Shown here: in pieces, positions 25,209 through 36,604 of the stretch
Position numbering within the stretch: the stretch's first letter is position 1
How the letters are laid out: the number at the start of each line of letters is the position of its first letter
NCBI RefSeq assembly: GCF_016908785.1
Contig: NZ_JAFBEO010000003.1
Span: forward strand, 124,001-188,000
Source of the DNA: Weissella uvarum
Lineage (GTDB): Bacteria > Bacillota > Bacilli > Lactobacillales > Lactobacillaceae
DNA: 64,000 bases
Direction of reading: 5' to 3'
The notes under the pieces: generated by a model
Told to the model about the DNA's origin: nothing
Databases searched by the model: none
Seen by the model: the letters and a program-made list of their open reading frames with translations, nothing else
Translations under genes and position numbers: made by a program

Positions 25209-26564
25209 TTAGACAAATAAGCTTAATAGCAAAACAATAACCAATCCAACTACGGCGATCAATGTTTCAAGCACAGTCCAAATCTTCAATGTTTGCTTAA
25301 CATCAAGATCGAAGTATTCCTTAAACATCCAGAATCCAGCATCGTTAACGTGTGATGCGGCCAATGATCCGGCTCCGATAACCAAAACCATCAAGGCTGG
25401 GTTAACAGAAGCACTAACCATCAATGGTTGAACCAGACCAGCAGCTGTCAAAGCAGCAACTGTAGCTGAACCAAGCGCAACACGCAAGATAACTGTAATA
25501 ATCCATGCTAGTAGCAATGGTGATAGTGATGAGTGGATAAAGATCTTAGCGATTTCTTGTGAGATACCACCGTCAATCAAGATTTGCTTGAAGGCAGCTC
25601 CACCACCGATAATCAAAAGCAACATGGCAATTGACTTAACAGCATCTTCAACCGTTGCACCCATTTGCTTTGAATTCTTGTGTTGGTGCCAACCCATTGA
25701 CCAAAGTGCAAAGGCCAATGAAATAATCATAGCGCCAACTGGGTTACCAATCATGCTCATAAATGAATCAAAACCAACTGGCTTGGCAGGTGCCACACCA
25801 TTATGGACAACAACCGTATAAATAGTTGTGATTCCCATCAAAATAACTGGGAACAAACTTGTCAAAAGTGAAAGTCCAAATGAAGGTGTTTCATCTAATT
25901 CAAATTCCTTCACTTCACCAAAAGCACTCAATTCTTTCTTGACTTGGAAAGCTTCCGGAGCAAAGCGTTGGGCAACCTTTGTAAAGACAGGTCCTGCAAT
26001 AATGGCAGCTGGGATAGCAACCAAGATTCCGTACATCAAAACGTGACCAGGGTTAGCCCCTAAGGCTGTTGTGATGGCTGTTGGAGCAGGATGAGGTGGT
26101 AAGAATCCGTGGGTAACTGACAAAGCAGCTGCCATTGGGATTCCCAAGTAAAGTAATGGCACCCCAACTTCAAGGGCGATTGCGAAGACGATTGGAATCA
26201 AGATAACCATTCCAACTTCGAAGAATAGCGCAATACCAAGAATAAATGATGCGACCATAACCGCGATTTGAACGTACTTACGACCAAATAGGTTAATCAA
26301 AGTGTGGGCAATTCGGTAAGCCCCACCAGCATCAGAAACTAAACGACCAAGAATGGCCCCGAAACCAAAGACAATAGCTAGTTCACCAAGTGAACTCCCG
26401 ATTCCCTTTTCAATTGAGACGGGGATTTGTGCCATATTCATGCCCAAACCGAGCCCGACAACTACTGAAGTGAAAATCAAAGAAATGAATGTATTCATTT
26501 TGACTTTGATAATCAAAAACAATAGTAAAGCAATTCCTAAGAATAAAACAATCATTGCTTGCAT
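25209..26564 (-). CDS. gntP: GntP-family gluconate permease
   Basis: A 451-residue membrane transporter with about 12-14 hydrophobic helices. The family sequences GLVMNMAQIP-type GLGMNMAQIP, GFGAILGRLVSDAGGA, HGFLPPHPAPTAI and LGSATVAALTAAGLVQP are all present. These identify the GntP gluconate:proton symporter family. The substrate could also be another sugar acid or hydroxy acid; in this place, next to hicD, no gluconate kinase gene is seen. GGAG is 9 bases before the ATG. It is monocistronic. Confidence 0.87.
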   Translation of the reverse strand: MQAMIVLFLGIALLLFLIIKVKMNTFISLIFTSVVVGLGLGMNMAQIPVSIEKGIGSSLGELAIVFGFGAILGRLVSDAGGAYRIAHTLINLFGRKYVQIAVMVASFILGIALFFEVGMVILIPIVFAIALEVGVPLLYLGIPMAAALSVTHGFLPPHPAPTAITTALGANPGHVLMYGILVAIPAAIIAGPVFTKVAQRFAPEAFQVKKELSAFGEVKEFELDETPSFGLSLLTSLFPVILMGITTIYTVVVHNGVAPAKPVGFDSFMSMIGNPVGAMIISLAFALWSMGWHQHKNSKQMGATVEDAVKSIAMLLLIIGGGAAFKQILIDGGISQEIAKIFIHSSLSPLLLAWIITVILRVALGSATVAALTAAGLVQPLMVSASVNPALMVLVIGAGSLAASHVNDAGFWMFKEYFDLDVKQTLKIWTVLETLIAVVGLVIVLLLSLFV

Positions 26565-26676
26565 GCTTTTTTTCTCCTTTAATTTTAATAACGAAATAAT
26601 ATCAGCAAGAAGTATTCTAACATAATAAAGCCCCGCCGTGAATACGCTTTCACTAATTTTCTCAAACCAAAATAAA

Positions 26677-26702
26677 AGATGAAATATTCATATATTTCAT
26701 CT
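26677..26702 (-). terminator. Terminator of the purine operon
   Basis: AGATGAAATA at 26677-26686 pairs perfectly with TATTTCATCT at 26693-26702 around a 6-base loop. To the left lies an AAAATAAAA stretch, giving a T tail on the minus strand. It is 108 bp behind the fhs stop. Confidence 0.75.
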
Positions 26703-26809
26703 CATACGTTCTATTTATTTACCCATCAATAAAGCTTAGTTTTAGCTACTTTAGTGGCATTATTTTAGACAATATTCATGATATTTTTCATAAAATTTAT
26801 CATTACTAA

Positions 26810-28471
26810 TTAAAATAATCCAGTAATATGACCTGATTCATCGATATCAATATCATTAGCAGCAGGATGTTTTGGTAATCCAGGCATCGTTAAGATAGTA
26901 CCAGTCATCGCCACTAAGAATCCAGCTCCTAATTTTGGAACAAATTCACGGACATGGATGACAAAATTCTTCGGAGCTCCAAGCTTGTTTGGATCATCTG
27001 ACAATGAGTATTGTGTCTTGGCCATAATAATAGGTAGTTTATCCCAACCTAACATAGCATAACGCTTTAATTGCTTTTCAGCCTTTTCGGAAAGTTCTAC
27101 TCCATCAGCGCCATAAATTGTTTGAGCAATTGCATCTAATTTCGACTGTGCTGAATCCTCTGGTTGATAAAGTGGTGTGAAGTTGGCTGGCTTTTGTGTC
27201 GCAGCGACAACCCCCTGCGCTAATTCAGTTGCGCCAGCACCGCCTTGCCCCCAAACATCCGCAACATATGCTGGTACGTCAAAGCTTTCTGCATACGCTT
27301 TAACCGTAGCTAATTCTTCTGGTGTATCATCAGTGAATTGATTAATCGCCACAACCAGAGGGACACCATAACGCCCCATACTTTGAATATGCTGACCTAA
27401 ATTAGCAAGTCCTTGCTTCAAGGCAGGCACGTTTGGTTCTTTTAAGTCTGCTTTGTCAACGCCACCATGCATTTTTAAAGCCCGGACGGTAGCAACAATG
27501 ACAATGGTATCTGGTGTTTTTCCTAACAATGGTGTTTTAAAATCAAGGAATTTCTCCCCACCTAAATCAGCACCAAAACCTGCTTCAGTCACCGTATAAT
27601 CAGACAAACGCAACGCCGTCTTAGTTGCTTGGATTGAATTGGTTCCTTGGGCGATGTTAGCAAAGGGGCCACCGTGAATTAGCGTTGGTGTGTGAGCTAG
27701 CGTTTGTACTAAGTTAGGATGGATGGCGTCTTTTAAGAGTGTCGTAATCGCGCCGGCCACGCCCAAATCCTTAACTGTAACCGGTTGACGATCATAGGTC
27801 TCGCCAATCACAATTTGTTCAATGCGATGTTTCATATCCATCAAATTTGCTGATAGAGTCAAAATTGCCATGAGTTCGGATGCAACTGTAATATCAAACC
27901 CATCCTCACGAGGTACGCCACTTGTTGCTCCGCCCAGACCAATTGTGGTATGGCGTAAGGCCCGGTCGTTTACGTCAAGGGCGCGTTTCCACAAAATACG
28001 ACGCGGATCAAGGTTCAATGGATTACCTTGGTACAAACTATTATCAATTAACGCTGCTAAAGTATTGTGAGCACTGGTTAAAGCATGAAAATCGCCAGTA
28101 AAGTGCAAATTAATATCGGCCATCGGCACAACTTGTGAGTAACCTCCGCCGGTTGCTCCACCTTTAAGTCCCATCACGGGTCCTAATGATGGCTCTCTTA
28201 GCGCAATCATAGTTTTCCCGTTCATGGCATTTAAAGCGTCCCCCAATCCAACAGTGACTGTTGATTTACCTTCACCAGCTGGTGTTGGGTTAATGGATGT
28301 TACTAAAATTAATTTACCTAAAGCATCCTGATTATGTTCCGGACCAAGCATTACTTTGGCTTTATCAAAGCCATATGGCTGCCATTCATCCTGCTTTAAA
28401 CCAATTTGTTTTGCAATTTTTTCAATCGGCCAAATTTCTGCTCCCTGAGCAATTTCAATATCACTTAACAT
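26810..28471 (-). CDS. fhs: Formate-tetrahydrofolate ligase
   Basis: Fhs makes 10-formyl-tetrahydrofolate from formate, THF and ATP. The 553-residue protein has the ATP-binding [16 protein letters not shown] around residue 60, [22 protein letters not shown], and [16 protein letters not shown], all Fhs hallmarks. It is the last gene of the purine operon and would supply the formyl donor for PurN and PurH. The ATG at 28471 is 7 bases after GGAGG; the GTG one codon earlier is too close to it. The start overlaps the purD stop. Length is normal for the family. Confidence 0.95.
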   Translation of the reverse strand: MLSDIEIAQGAEIWPIEKIAKQIGLKQDEWQPYGFDKAKVMLGPEHNQDALGKLILVTSINPTPAGEGKSTVTVGLGDALNAMNGKTMIALREPSLGPVMGLKGGATGGGYSQVVPMADINLHFTGDFHALTSAHNTLAALIDNSLYQGNPLNLDPRRILWKRALDVNDRALRHTTIGLGGATSGVPREDGFDITVASELMAILTLSANLMDMKHRIEQIVIGETYDRQPVTVKDLGVAGAITTLLKDAIHPNLVQTLAHTPTLIHGGPFANIAQGTNSIQATKTALRLSDYTVTEAGFGADLGGEKFLDFKTPLLGKTPDTIVIVATVRALKMHGGVDKADLKEPNVPALKQGLANLGQHIQSMGRYGVPLVVAINQFTDDTPEELATVKAYAESFDVPAYVADVWGQGGAGATELAQGVVAATQKPANFTPLYQPEDSAQSKLDAIAQTIYGADGVELSEKAEKQLKRYAMLGWDKLPIIMAKTQYSLSDDPNKLGAPKNFVIHVREFVPKLGAGFLVAMTGTILTMPGLPKHPAANDIDIDESGHITGLF

Positions 28472-29727
28472 CACAACCCCTCCATTTTTTCAAATGCCAC
28501 GGCCTGTTGTCCAATATCACGACGATAAATGAAATCATCAGCCCGTTGATTCAATGCTGCATATACATGCGCTTGCGCTTCTGTAGCAGTTTTATCATGA
28601 CTAACCGCAGTTAGTACCCGACCACCACGACTAACAAGCGTGTTTTCAACTTTTGTAACACCAGCATAATCGATTTGAATGTCATTTGGCAATGTTGGAA
28701 TTGCAAGGTTTTGCAATTGCTGTTCGGGATAACCTGGTGCAGCTAAGGTTACACCTAGATATACATCTTGATTTTGCCAATGCATCTGCGTTGGTCGGCC
28801 CTGTTGTAAGTCTAGGAGATTTTCAAATAAATCTGATTGTAATTGGGGTAATACAACCTGTGCTTCTGGATCACCAAAACGAACATTGTATTCAATGACT
28901 TTTGGTCCTTGTGCTGTTTGCATAACGCCGGTATACAAAACCCCACGAAAAGGTAGAGCTTCCGCTTCCATCGCTGATAATACTGGCATGACGAGTTGGT
29001 TAATTGCTGTTTGTATGTCAGCTTCAGATAGCCAGCGCACAGGACTATACGCGCCCATACCACCAGTATTGGGACCTTTGTCATGATCAAGTAGTCGTTT
29101 ATGATCTTGCGCCACCGGCGTATGCACCACTTGTTTTGGGCCAACAAATGAAAAAATCGAATATTCAACACCTTCTAAGTAATCCTCAATAACTAAAACA
29201 GCATCAGCATATTTAGTATAAATGGCATTGATTACTGTATTTGCCTCCTGAGCCGTTTGACAAATATGAACCCCTTTACCAAGTGCTAAACCATCTAACT
29301 TAATCACAACCGGGTAGGCATGTTGAGCCAAAACACTTTGCGCTTGTGGCAAGCTGTGTGTTGTTTGTGACATTGCAGTTGGAATTTTGTAATCATGCAA
29401 AAGTTTTTTAGTGAACGCTTTAGAACTCTCTAATTGCGCAGCTGCTTGTGTCGGACCAAAGACAGGTAAATTAGCAGCTTCGAAAGCATCAACTAACCCC
29501 TCTGCTAATAATTTTTCAGCGCCAACGAATGTAAGAGCAATTGCTTTATCCTGTGCAAACTTAACTAGGTCTGGAATTGTCGTTAAGGCAACCGGCGTAA
29601 TCCCTGGAGTTTGCATACCTGGATTCCCTGGTGCAACGAAAACTTGATTAACATGCGGACTTTTTAAAAACGTCTGAGCAAAAATATGCTCACGCGCACC
29701 TGACCCGACGACTAATACATCTGCCAT
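28471..29727 (-). CDS. purD: Phosphoribosylamine-glycine ligase
   Basis: PurD joins glycine to phosphoribosylamine with ATP, giving GAR. The 418-residue ATP-grasp protein starts [14 protein letters not shown], the family N-terminus; the TTG at 29733 that opens the frame is too close to AAGGAGAG, so the ATG at 29727 (8 bases) is taken. ATP-grasp parts include [14 protein letters not shown] and, near residue 285, [15 protein letters not shown]. The stop overlaps the fhs start. It lies 14 bp behind purH. Confidence 0.94.
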   Translation of the reverse strand: MADVLVVGSGAREHIFAQTFLKSPHVNQVFVAPGNPGMQTPGITPVALTTIPDLVKFAQDKAIALTFVGAEKLLAEGLVDAFEAANLPVFGPTQAAAQLESSKAFTKKLLHDYKIPTAMSQTTHSLPQAQSVLAQHAYPVVIKLDGLALGKGVHICQTAQEANTVINAIYTKYADAVLVIEDYLEGVEYSIFSFVGPKQVVHTPVAQDHKRLLDHDKGPNTGGMGAYSPVRWLSEADIQTAINQLVMPVLSAMEAEALPFRGVLYTGVMQTAQGPKVIEYNVRFGDPEAQVVLPQLQSDLFENLLDLQQGRPTQMHWQNQDVYLGVTLAAPGYPEQQLQNLAIPTLPNDIQIDYAGVTKVENTLVSRGGRVLTAVSHDKTATEAQAHVYAALNQRADDFIYRRDIGQQAVAFEKMEGL

Positions 29728-29741
29728 GACCAATTCTCTCC

Positions 29742-31268
29742 TTAATGCTTAAAATGACGGTTTCCCGTAAAGACGAGCGCAATGCCAAGTTCATCTGCTT
29801 TATCAATTGATGCTTGGTCCTTAATTGATCCCCCCGGTTCAACAACTGCTTTAATACCATGTTCAGCGGCATAAGCAACGGAATCATCCATTGGGAAGAA
29901 GGCATCTGAGGCCAAGACTGCGTCTGCAAAACCTGGTTTATCCTGGGCATGGTTAATGGCAATTTTTACTGAGTCAATTCGGTTTGGCTGTCCAGCACCA
30001 ATGCCTAAGGTTTGATTATCAGTTGCAACTACAATCGCATTTGATTTGGCATGTTTGACAACCGTCTGCGCAAATTTCACTGTTTCCAATTGTTGTGCGG
30101 TTGGTTGTCGCTTTGAAACAACTTGATAATCACTCACATTTTCAGGCAATAGGTCTCGGTCCTGCATAACGACCCCACCGAGCACAGAAGTTAATTCAAG
30201 TGATTGCGGAATCACATTGGTAAATGGCACTGTTAGAAGTCGTAAATTCTTCTTCTTTGCTAATTCAGCATAAGCATCATCGGTAAAGCTTGGTGCAATA
30301 ATGATTTCTAAGAAAATTTTGTGCATTTTTTCTGCTGTTGCTAGGTCAACTTCCCGATTTAGCGCAACAATCCCACCAAAAATTGAAACATCATCAGCAG
30401 CAAAGGCACGATCCCATGCTTGCTCAATCGTGTCACCTTGACCAATCCCAGCTGGATTCATATGTTTGACCGTCACAACAGTTGGTTGTTCAAAATCAGC
30501 AATAATGCGGAGTGCGGCATCAGCATCACGAATATTATTATATGAAAGTTGCTTACCATGCAAAGTATTGGCGCTAAGAACTGAATAGTCACTCGTTAAG
30601 GCATTCTGATAAGCAGCCGCATGTTGATGTGCATTTTCACCATAACGTAAGTTAGTTGCTAATTCATATGGCAACGTCTTTTCTTTCGTAAAAGGTTCAT
30701 CAGTTAAATAATCGGCGATTAAAGCATCGTAAGCCGCTGTGTGGCGAAAGACTTTCGCTGCAAGTGCTTGTCGCTGTGTTTGAGAAACCTCTCCTGCTTG
30801 CAACGCAGCTACAATTGCATCATAGTCGGCTGGGTCAACAATTGGAAGCACCGCATCCATATTTTTGGCCGCTGAACGCAACATCGCTGGGCCACCAATA
30901 TCAATGTTTTCAATAACTTCGGCACGAGTAACGTCTGGTTTTTGGACAGTCGCCTTAAACGGATATAAGTTCACCACTACCATATCAATTGGTTCAATCT
31001 TTAAATCGGCCAAAGTCTCCATGTGCTCCTTTGAATCACGACGAGCCAATAAGCCAGCGTGAACACTTGGATGCAGTGTTTTAACACGCCCATCCAAAAT
31101 TTCAGGAAAATGCGTGACGTCTTCAATTGGCGTTGCGTGAATCCCAGCTTCTGTTAATGCTTTGAGGGTACCACCTGTAGAAATCAATTCATAATCAAGT
31201 TTTACAAGTTCACTGGCAAAGGGGATTAAATTTGTCTTATCAAAAACACTGATTAATGCGCGGGCCAT
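29742..31268 (-). CDS. purH: AICAR transformylase/IMP cyclohydrolase
   Basis: The bifunctional enzyme formylates AICAR with 10-formyl-THF and closes the ring to IMP, the last two steps. The 508-residue protein starts [14 protein letters not shown], has [14 protein letters not shown] near residue 30, the cyclohydrolase [14 protein letters not shown], and in the transformylase half [21 protein letters not shown] and [11 protein letters not shown]. It starts in the TAATG overlap with purN. The enzyme depends on the formyl donor that Fhs makes. Confidence 0.96.
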   Translation of the reverse strand: MARALISVFDKTNLIPFASELVKLDYELISTGGTLKALTEAGIHATPIEDVTHFPEILDGRVKTLHPSVHAGLLARRDSKEHMETLADLKIEPIDMVVVNLYPFKATVQKPDVTRAEVIENIDIGGPAMLRSAAKNMDAVLPIVDPADYDAIVAALQAGEVSQTQRQALAAKVFRHTAAYDALIADYLTDEPFTKEKTLPYELATNLRYGENAHQHAAAYQNALTSDYSVLSANTLHGKQLSYNNIRDADAALRIIADFEQPTVVTVKHMNPAGIGQGDTIEQAWDRAFAADDVSIFGGIVALNREVDLATAEKMHKIFLEIIIAPSFTDDAYAELAKKKNLRLLTVPFTNVIPQSLELTSVLGGVVMQDRDLLPENVSDYQVVSKRQPTAQQLETVKFAQTVVKHAKSNAIVVATDNQTLGIGAGQPNRIDSVKIAINHAQDKPGFADAVLASDAFFPMDDSVAYAAEHGIKAVVEPGGSIKDQASIDKADELGIALVFTGNRHFKH

Positions 31269-31855
31269 TAGTTAAATACCTCTTCTTTCAATAATTGTGC
31301 GAGAACGTGTGGATAGAGTTGATGTTCAGTTTCATGAATGCGTTTGGTTAAGGTTGCTAAAGTATCATTTACCAAAATTGGCACAGCTGCTTGATCGATA
31401 ATCTTTCCAGTATCAGTCCCTTCATCAACGTAGTGTACCGTGACGCCAGTGATTTTAACCCCATAAGCAAAGGCATCTTCAATTGCATGGGCACCTGGGA
31501 AACTTGGTAAAAGCGCTGGATGGAGATTGATAATTTTCTGTGGATAAGCTTCTAAAATAATAGGGCTTAAAATACGCATATAACCGGCTAATAAAATACC
31601 TTGTACCCCATCTTTAGCTAGTTGTTCGCATAACTGTATTTCGACTTGCTCACGGCCACCCATTTTTTGGTAATTCACAACGGTGACGGGAATATTGGCT
31701 GCTTTAGCAATGTCAATTGCACCAGCATGTTTATGATCAACAACTAATCGAACTATTTGTGCTGGTAAAGCTTGGGCCTGAATCTGCGTCAATAAGGCTT
31801 TGAAATTGGTGCCTGTTCCGGACGCAAAAACGGCTAACTTGGTGGTTATGGCCAT
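31268..31855 (-). CDS. purN: Phosphoribosylglycinamide formyltransferase
   Basis: PurN transfers formyl from 10-formyl-THF to GAR. The 195-residue protein has [16 protein letters not shown] at the N-terminus, [17 protein letters not shown] with the catalytic His, and [15 protein letters not shown] with the catalytic Asp. The frame is open to an ATG at 31873, but the ATG at 31855 has AAAGGG 8 bases upstream and a normal N-terminus. It overlaps purM by 10 bases and purH by 1. Confidence 0.95.
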   Translation of the reverse strand: MAITTKLAVFASGTGTNFKALLTQIQAQALPAQIVRLVVDHKHAGAIDIAKAANIPVTVVNYQKMGGREQVEIQLCEQLAKDGVQGILLAGYMRILSPIILEAYPQKIINLHPALLPSFPGAHAIEDAFAYGVKITGVTVHYVDEGTDTGKIIDQAAVPILVNDTLATLTKRIHETEHQLYPHVLAQLLKEEVFN

Positions 31856-32892
31856 GGTGCTTGCCCTTTCCATTGAATTCGTTCATCAGTTGACGTGGCT
31901 GGTTGTAGTTCGCCAATTTTATAAGCCACTTGCTGCGAAGCTGCTAAAGTTTGTAGCAAAGGTGTGACTGCTTCGGGAGTGACGATTAAAATCATTCCTA
32001 AACCGTTATTAAAGGTTAATAACATATCTTCTAAACTCAAATTACCAGCTGATTGCACCTGATCAAAGATGTTTTGAATTGGCCAACTGCCCCATTCAAG
32101 GTGCGCGGTTAAGTCTGAACCATAGGCCCGTGGTAGATTTTCAACGATTCCACCACCTGTGATATGCGCTATGCTGTGAATCCAGCCTTTTTTAAGCAGT
32201 GGTCCCACAATTGGATGATATAAACGGGTCGGGGTTAGCAGCGTCGTTTGTAGTTTTTCATCTAATTGGTTAAATGCGTCTGGTTCATTCAAGTTAAAAA
32301 GCTTACGAACTAACGAATAGCCATTAGCATGCAAACCGCTCGATGGTAAGCCAATTAAAATATCACCGGCTTGAGCCTGTGTAGCTGATAACATGGCGTC
32401 TTTTTCAACCACACCAAGCCCAAAGCCAGCTAAATCATAGTGATTTTTCGCATACATACCCGGTAATTCAGCAGATTCTCCACCAATTAAAGCGGCCCCA
32501 ATCTTCTGACTGGCTTCCGCTATACTAGAAACAATCGTGGCAACTGTTTTTGGACGCATTTTATCAACTGCTAAGTAATCCAACATAAATAAGGGCTGCG
32601 CACCTTGGGCTAATACATCATTCATCACCATGGCTACTAGATCTTGGCCAATCGTATCGTATTTTTGTGCAGCAATCGTTAGTAGTAATTTAGTGCCTAC
32701 ACCATCCGTACCACTAATTAAAACGGGACTTTGGAAACCGGTTGGTAAAGCAAAAGCAGATCCAAAGCTCCCTAAAGGGGTTAAAACTTGGGCATTAAAG
32801 GTTGCATTCACAGCGGCTTGCATCTGTTCAACACTTTGTTTACCTGAGTGAACATCGACGCCGGCTGCTGCATAAGCATTTTCTGGTTTCAT
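31846..32892 (-). CDS. purM: Phosphoribosylformylglycinamidine cyclo-ligase
   Basis: PurM closes the AIR ring with ATP. The 348-residue protein has AYAAAGVDVHSGKQSVE at the N-terminus, VLISGTDGVGTKLLL around residue 57, DYLAVDKMRP, LIGGESAELPGMY and ITGGGIVENLPR. These are standard PurM motifs. AGGAG lies 10 bases before the ATG. It is 6 bp behind purF, and its last codons overlap the purN start. Confidence 0.95.
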   Translation of the reverse strand: MKPENAYAAAGVDVHSGKQSVEQMQAAVNATFNAQVLTPLGSFGSAFALPTGFQSPVLISGTDGVGTKLLLTIAAQKYDTIGQDLVAMVMNDVLAQGAQPLFMLDYLAVDKMRPKTVATIVSSIAEASQKIGAALIGGESAELPGMYAKNHYDLAGFGLGVVEKDAMLSATQAQAGDILIGLPSSGLHANGYSLVRKLFNLNEPDAFNQLDEKLQTTLLTPTRLYHPIVGPLLKKGWIHSIAHITGGGIVENLPRAYGSDLTAHLEWGSWPIQNIFDQVQSAGNLSLEDMLLTFNNGLGMILIVTPEAVTPLLQTLAASQQVAYKIGELQPATSTDERIQWKGQAPWP

Positions 32893-32898
32893 GTTGTT

Positions 32899-34386
32899 TT
32901 AACTCCTCTCATCTTGCGTTGGCTCATCATCAAAGGTGACTTGGCCCGTTTGAACTAACGGAGCTAAGTCAGCTTGATAATCATAAACTGGTGCTGGGTA
33001 ATGGCCATCAAAATATGCCGTTGTTAAGCCATTTCCATCAGATTGTTTTGGGAGGCCAATACTTTCAACCAGACCCGGGACAGATAAAAATTCCAAAGAA
33101 TCCGCCCCAATGATTGTTTGCATTTCAGATTGCGAATAATTAGCTGCCATTAATTCATCAGTCGTTTGCATATCAACACCAAAGAAAGATGGGTATTTAA
33201 ACGCTGGAGAGGCAATGCGTACATGCACTGATTTAGCCCCAGCTTCACGCAACATTTGAATAATATATTTTGAAGTGGTGCCTCGAACGATTGAATCATC
33301 AATTAAAACAATCCGCTTTCCAGAAACAACCGCTGGCATTGCTGTTAGCTTCATGCCTACCGCACGTTCGCGCCGACTCTGAGTTGGCTCAATAAAGCTC
33401 CGCGCGATATACTGATTTTTTATTAATCCCATTTCATTTGGTAAATTTGCAGCATCGGCATAGCCCATGGCGGCTGATAATGATGAGTTGGGGACGCCCA
33501 CGACCATGTCGGCATCAATTGGTGCTTCTTGCGCTAATTTGGCCCCCATTCTTTGCCGGGCTTGGTGAACGTTGATGCCATAAATATTCGAATCTGGGCG
33601 AGCAAAATAAATATATTCCATGACATCAATATTTAAACGAGTCGCTTGGGTATAATGATCAATGTGCATACCATTGCGGTCAAAGCGAATCAATTCACCA
33701 GGTTGTACGTCCCGCAAAAAATTAGCACCCACCGCATTCAATGCGGCCGTTTCACTAGCCACAACATAGCGTGCTTCATCACCAAATTGACCGATGACAA
33801 ATGGACGAAAACCATGTGGGTCCAAAGCAGCATACATAGCATCTGGCGTTAATAGAAGAAAAGCAAACCCACCATGAACTTGGTTTAAAGCATCGACAAG
33901 CTGAGCTTCAAATCCATCAGCTGAGGAACGACGAATCAAATGCAATAAAATTTCAGTATCTGAAGATGATTGAAAAATTGCACCTTCTTGTTCCAACTCC
34001 GCGCGAAGCGTTTTCGCATTTGTAATATTACCGTTATGGGCTAAAGCTACTTGCATGTCTGCAAAATTCACCATAAATGGTTGAATATTTTCAACACCAT
34101 GATTACCAGCCGTTGCATACCGAACATGACCGATAGCGGCAGAACCAGTTAAATTGTCAAAGCGGCGTGGATCTGCAAAAACATCACTTAATAAACCTAA
34201 TCCGCGTTCTTGCCAAAGCTGCCCATCATCATGTCGAGCAACAATCCCAGCGCCTTCTTGTCCACGATGCTGTAAGGCATGGAGTCCATAAAAAGTTAAA
34301 TTTGCAGCTTGTTCATGGTTCCAAATACCAAAAATACCGCATTCTTCATTTAAAGAATGTTCATTTATCATTGAAGTCTCTGCCAT
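32899..34386 (-). CDS. purF: Amidophosphoribosyltransferase
   Basis: PurF makes phosphoribosylamine from PRPP and glutamine, the committed step and usual feedback point. The 495-residue protein has a short N-terminal leader before the nucleophile Cys 16 in EECGIFG, which is expected to be removed by cleavage. The glutaminase part contains GLHALQHRGQEGAG and SSDTEILLHL, and the PRPP loop is IVLIDDSIVRGTTS around residue 355. The family's iron-sulfur cysteines near the C-terminus of Bacillus-type PurF are not present in the tail. The start at 34386 has AAGGA 6 bases upstream and overlaps purL by 19 bases. Confidence 0.94.
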   Translation of the reverse strand: MAETSMINEHSLNEECGIFGIWNHEQAANLTFYGLHALQHRGQEGAGIVARHDDGQLWQERGLGLLSDVFADPRRFDNLTGSAAIGHVRYATAGNHGVENIQPFMVNFADMQVALAHNGNITNAKTLRAELEQEGAIFQSSSDTEILLHLIRRSSADGFEAQLVDALNQVHGGFAFLLLTPDAMYAALDPHGFRPFVIGQFGDEARYVVASETAALNAVGANFLRDVQPGELIRFDRNGMHIDHYTQATRLNIDVMEYIYFARPDSNIYGINVHQARQRMGAKLAQEAPIDADMVVGVPNSSLSAAMGYADAANLPNEMGLIKNQYIARSFIEPTQSRRERAVGMKLTAMPAVVSGKRIVLIDDSIVRGTTSKYIIQMLREAGAKSVHVRIASPAFKYPSFFGVDMQTTDELMAANYSQSEMQTIIGADSLEFLSVPGLVESIGLPKQSDGNGLTTAYFDGHYPAPVYDYQADLAPLVQTGQVTFDDEPTQDERS

Positions 34387-36590
34387 AAGCTATCCTTATA
34401 TTTTTCCTTTACTTGTGTCATGGGAAGTTGAATCTCTTTAGCATCGTTTCCGATAATATGCAGTTCGGGAACTGGAGTAATCTTTCCAATTTTCATTGCC
34501 GCAGTTCCCATTAAATCTTCAAACGCTTGCTGCTGGGCTGAACTAACACTCACAATAAACTGAGCAGGTACTTCTGAAAAGATGTCATTTAAGGGTGTCT
34601 TCAATTCAACTTGAGCGCCGAACGGTGTTTCCATCAAACTTTCACTTAATGCGACAGCGAGTCCACCCTCTGAAAGATCATGAACGCTTTGCACCAAATG
34701 TCTTTTCGTAGCTGTTTGCACCTTTTCCATGATTGCTTGAACTTGCTTATGGTCAATCGGTTTTAGAGCTCCACTGAGCTGTCCTTGTACCATATTTTGT
34801 AGTTCACTACCGTTAAATTCAGCTGGTTGCGGATTAATCAAATAAATTTCATCATCAACGGCTTTAAAATTTTGTGTCACAATTAAATCAGTGTTAGAGA
34901 TTAGCCCTACCATGCCAACCATTGGTGTCGGGTGAATCGCTACGCCATCTGTTTCATTGTAAAGTGAAACATTACCTGAAATGACTGGTGTATTTAATAG
35001 CTGGGCCATATCGTTGATGCCTGCAACTGATTGTGCTAATTCATAATAAATTTCAGGATCATCAGGATTTCCAAAATTCAAGCAATCAGTGATTCCAATT
35101 GGTGTTGCTCCGGTCGCAACAATATTTTGTGCTGCTTCGAGTAAGGCCCTTTGACCACCAATAAAAGGATCAAGATATGTTAAACGACTATTTATATCGG
35201 TTGTCATAGCTAACGCCTTATCGGTTTGACGAATTCTAACAATTGCTGCATCCGCTTGACCAGGCTTTACAACTGTATTGGCCTTAACACTGCAATCAAA
35301 ATGTCGATATAAGCTAGCTTTGGAAGCAACATTTGGTTGAGCTAGTAAAGCCAACAAGGTTTCAGACGGCTGTGCTAAATCAGGTTGATAATCAGATGCC
35401 ACCTTTTCTAAACGGGCTGGCTTGGTTTGAGCCATATGCATCTTTGGTGCCGACGTTAGAAAATCAACTGGCACATCAGCTACTAACTCATCTTGAAAGT
35501 ATAACTGGTATTGCTTACCGTCCGTAACGGTACCAATCTGAACCGCATTCAAATCTTGGGCTTTAAACAAATCCATAATCGATTGGGCATATTCTGGTTC
35601 AACCACTAAAATCATACGTTCTTGTGATTCGGAAAGCATCAATTCATATGGTGTCATATGAGCTTCACGTTGTGGCACTCGATCAAGATTTAATTGCATC
35701 CCCCTCCCTGCTTTATCTGCCATTTCTGCAGTTGAAGAAACTAATCCGGCAGCACCCATATCTTGGATACCAACAATATGGGCGCCAAATTCTCGCACTG
35801 CGTTTAAGGTCGTATCCATGACTAGCTTTTCCATAAATGGATCACCAACTTGTACAGCAGAACGATTTTGGTCTTGATGACTATCAAATTCACTTGAAGC
35901 AAATGTTGCCCCATGAATCCCATCACGACCAGTCGTTGCTCCAACATAAATGACAGCATTACCGATGCCTCTAGCTTGACCGACATGCAAATCAGCTTGA
36001 TTAAGTAAGCCGACTGCCATCACATTAACTAGTGGATTTTGCTGATAAGTTGCATCAAAATTGGTCGCACCACCAACGGTTGGAATCCCAATTGCATTCC
36101 CATAGCCTGCAATTCCGGCCACAACACCGTCAATCAGGCGCTTCGTCTCAGCCTGATCAGGGTTACCGAATTGTAAGCTATCTAAGACGGCAATCGGTTG
36201 AGCCCCCATTGAAAAAATGTCTCTTAAAATACCACCAACGCCAGTAGCAGCCCCCTCGTACGGTTCAACCGCCGAAGGATGATTGTGAGATTCTGCTTTG
36301 AAAACAACTGCTTGATTGTCCCCAATATCTAAGATGCCGGCCCCTTCACCAGGCCCTTGTAAGACACGATCATTCTTAGACCAAAAAGTTTTCAACACGG
36401 GTTTAGATTTCTTGTAAGAACAATGTTCAGACCACATCGCGGAAAATAAACCTGTTTCAGTGTAGTTGGGCAAACGTTGCAATTTTTGTTCAATCAGTTC
36501 ATATTCAGCATCGGTTAAGCCCCAAGCTTGGTAAAGCTTAGTGTCTTTAATTTCATTGGGCGTTGGTTCTTGTACTTGCGTTGTCGACAT
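34368..36590 (-). CDS. purL: FGAM synthase subunit PurL (small type)
   Basis: PurL turns FGAR into FGAM with ammonia supplied by PurQ. At 740 residues it is the small form, which needs separate PurS and PurQ subunits, and both are encoded just upstream. Motifs include SEHCSYKKSKPVLK, VVFKAESHNHPSAVEPYEGAATGVGG, DMGAAGLVSS and VHDLSEGGLAVALSES. AAGGAAC-type ribosome site about 8 bases upstream. The C-terminus overlaps purF by 19 bases. Confidence 0.96.
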   Translation of the reverse strand: MSTTQVQEPTPNEIKDTKLYQAWGLTDAEYELIEQKLQRLPNYTETGLFSAMWSEHCSYKKSKPVLKTFWSKNDRVLQGPGEGAGILDIGDNQAVVFKAESHNHPSAVEPYEGAATGVGGILRDIFSMGAQPIAVLDSLQFGNPDQAETKRLIDGVVAGIAGYGNAIGIPTVGGATNFDATYQQNPLVNVMAVGLLNQADLHVGQARGIGNAVIYVGATTGRDGIHGATFASSEFDSHQDQNRSAVQVGDPFMEKLVMDTTLNAVREFGAHIVGIQDMGAAGLVSSTAEMADKAGRGMQLNLDRVPQREAHMTPYELMLSESQERMILVVEPEYAQSIMDLFKAQDLNAVQIGTVTDGKQYQLYFQDELVADVPVDFLTSAPKMHMAQTKPARLEKVASDYQPDLAQPSETLLALLAQPNVASKASLYRHFDCSVKANTVVKPGQADAAIVRIRQTDKALAMTTDINSRLTYLDPFIGGQRALLEAAQNIVATGATPIGITDCLNFGNPDDPEIYYELAQSVAGINDMAQLLNTPVISGNVSLYNETDGVAIHPTPMVGMVGLISNTDLIVTQNFKAVDDEIYLINPQPAEFNGSELQNMVQGQLSGALKPIDHKQVQAIMEKVQTATKRHLVQSVHDLSEGGLAVALSESLMETPFGAQVELKTPLNDIFSEVPAQFIVSVSSAQQQAFEDLMGTAAMKIGKITPVPELHIIGNDAKEIQLPMTQVKEKYKDSLWQRLQ

Positions 36591-36604
36591 GCTTTGTTCC
36601 TTTC

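Noticed and set aside
28297-28614. A 105-codon plus-strand frame over the purD/fhs junction.
   Set aside because: It is antisense to two conserved enzymes and has no ribosome site.
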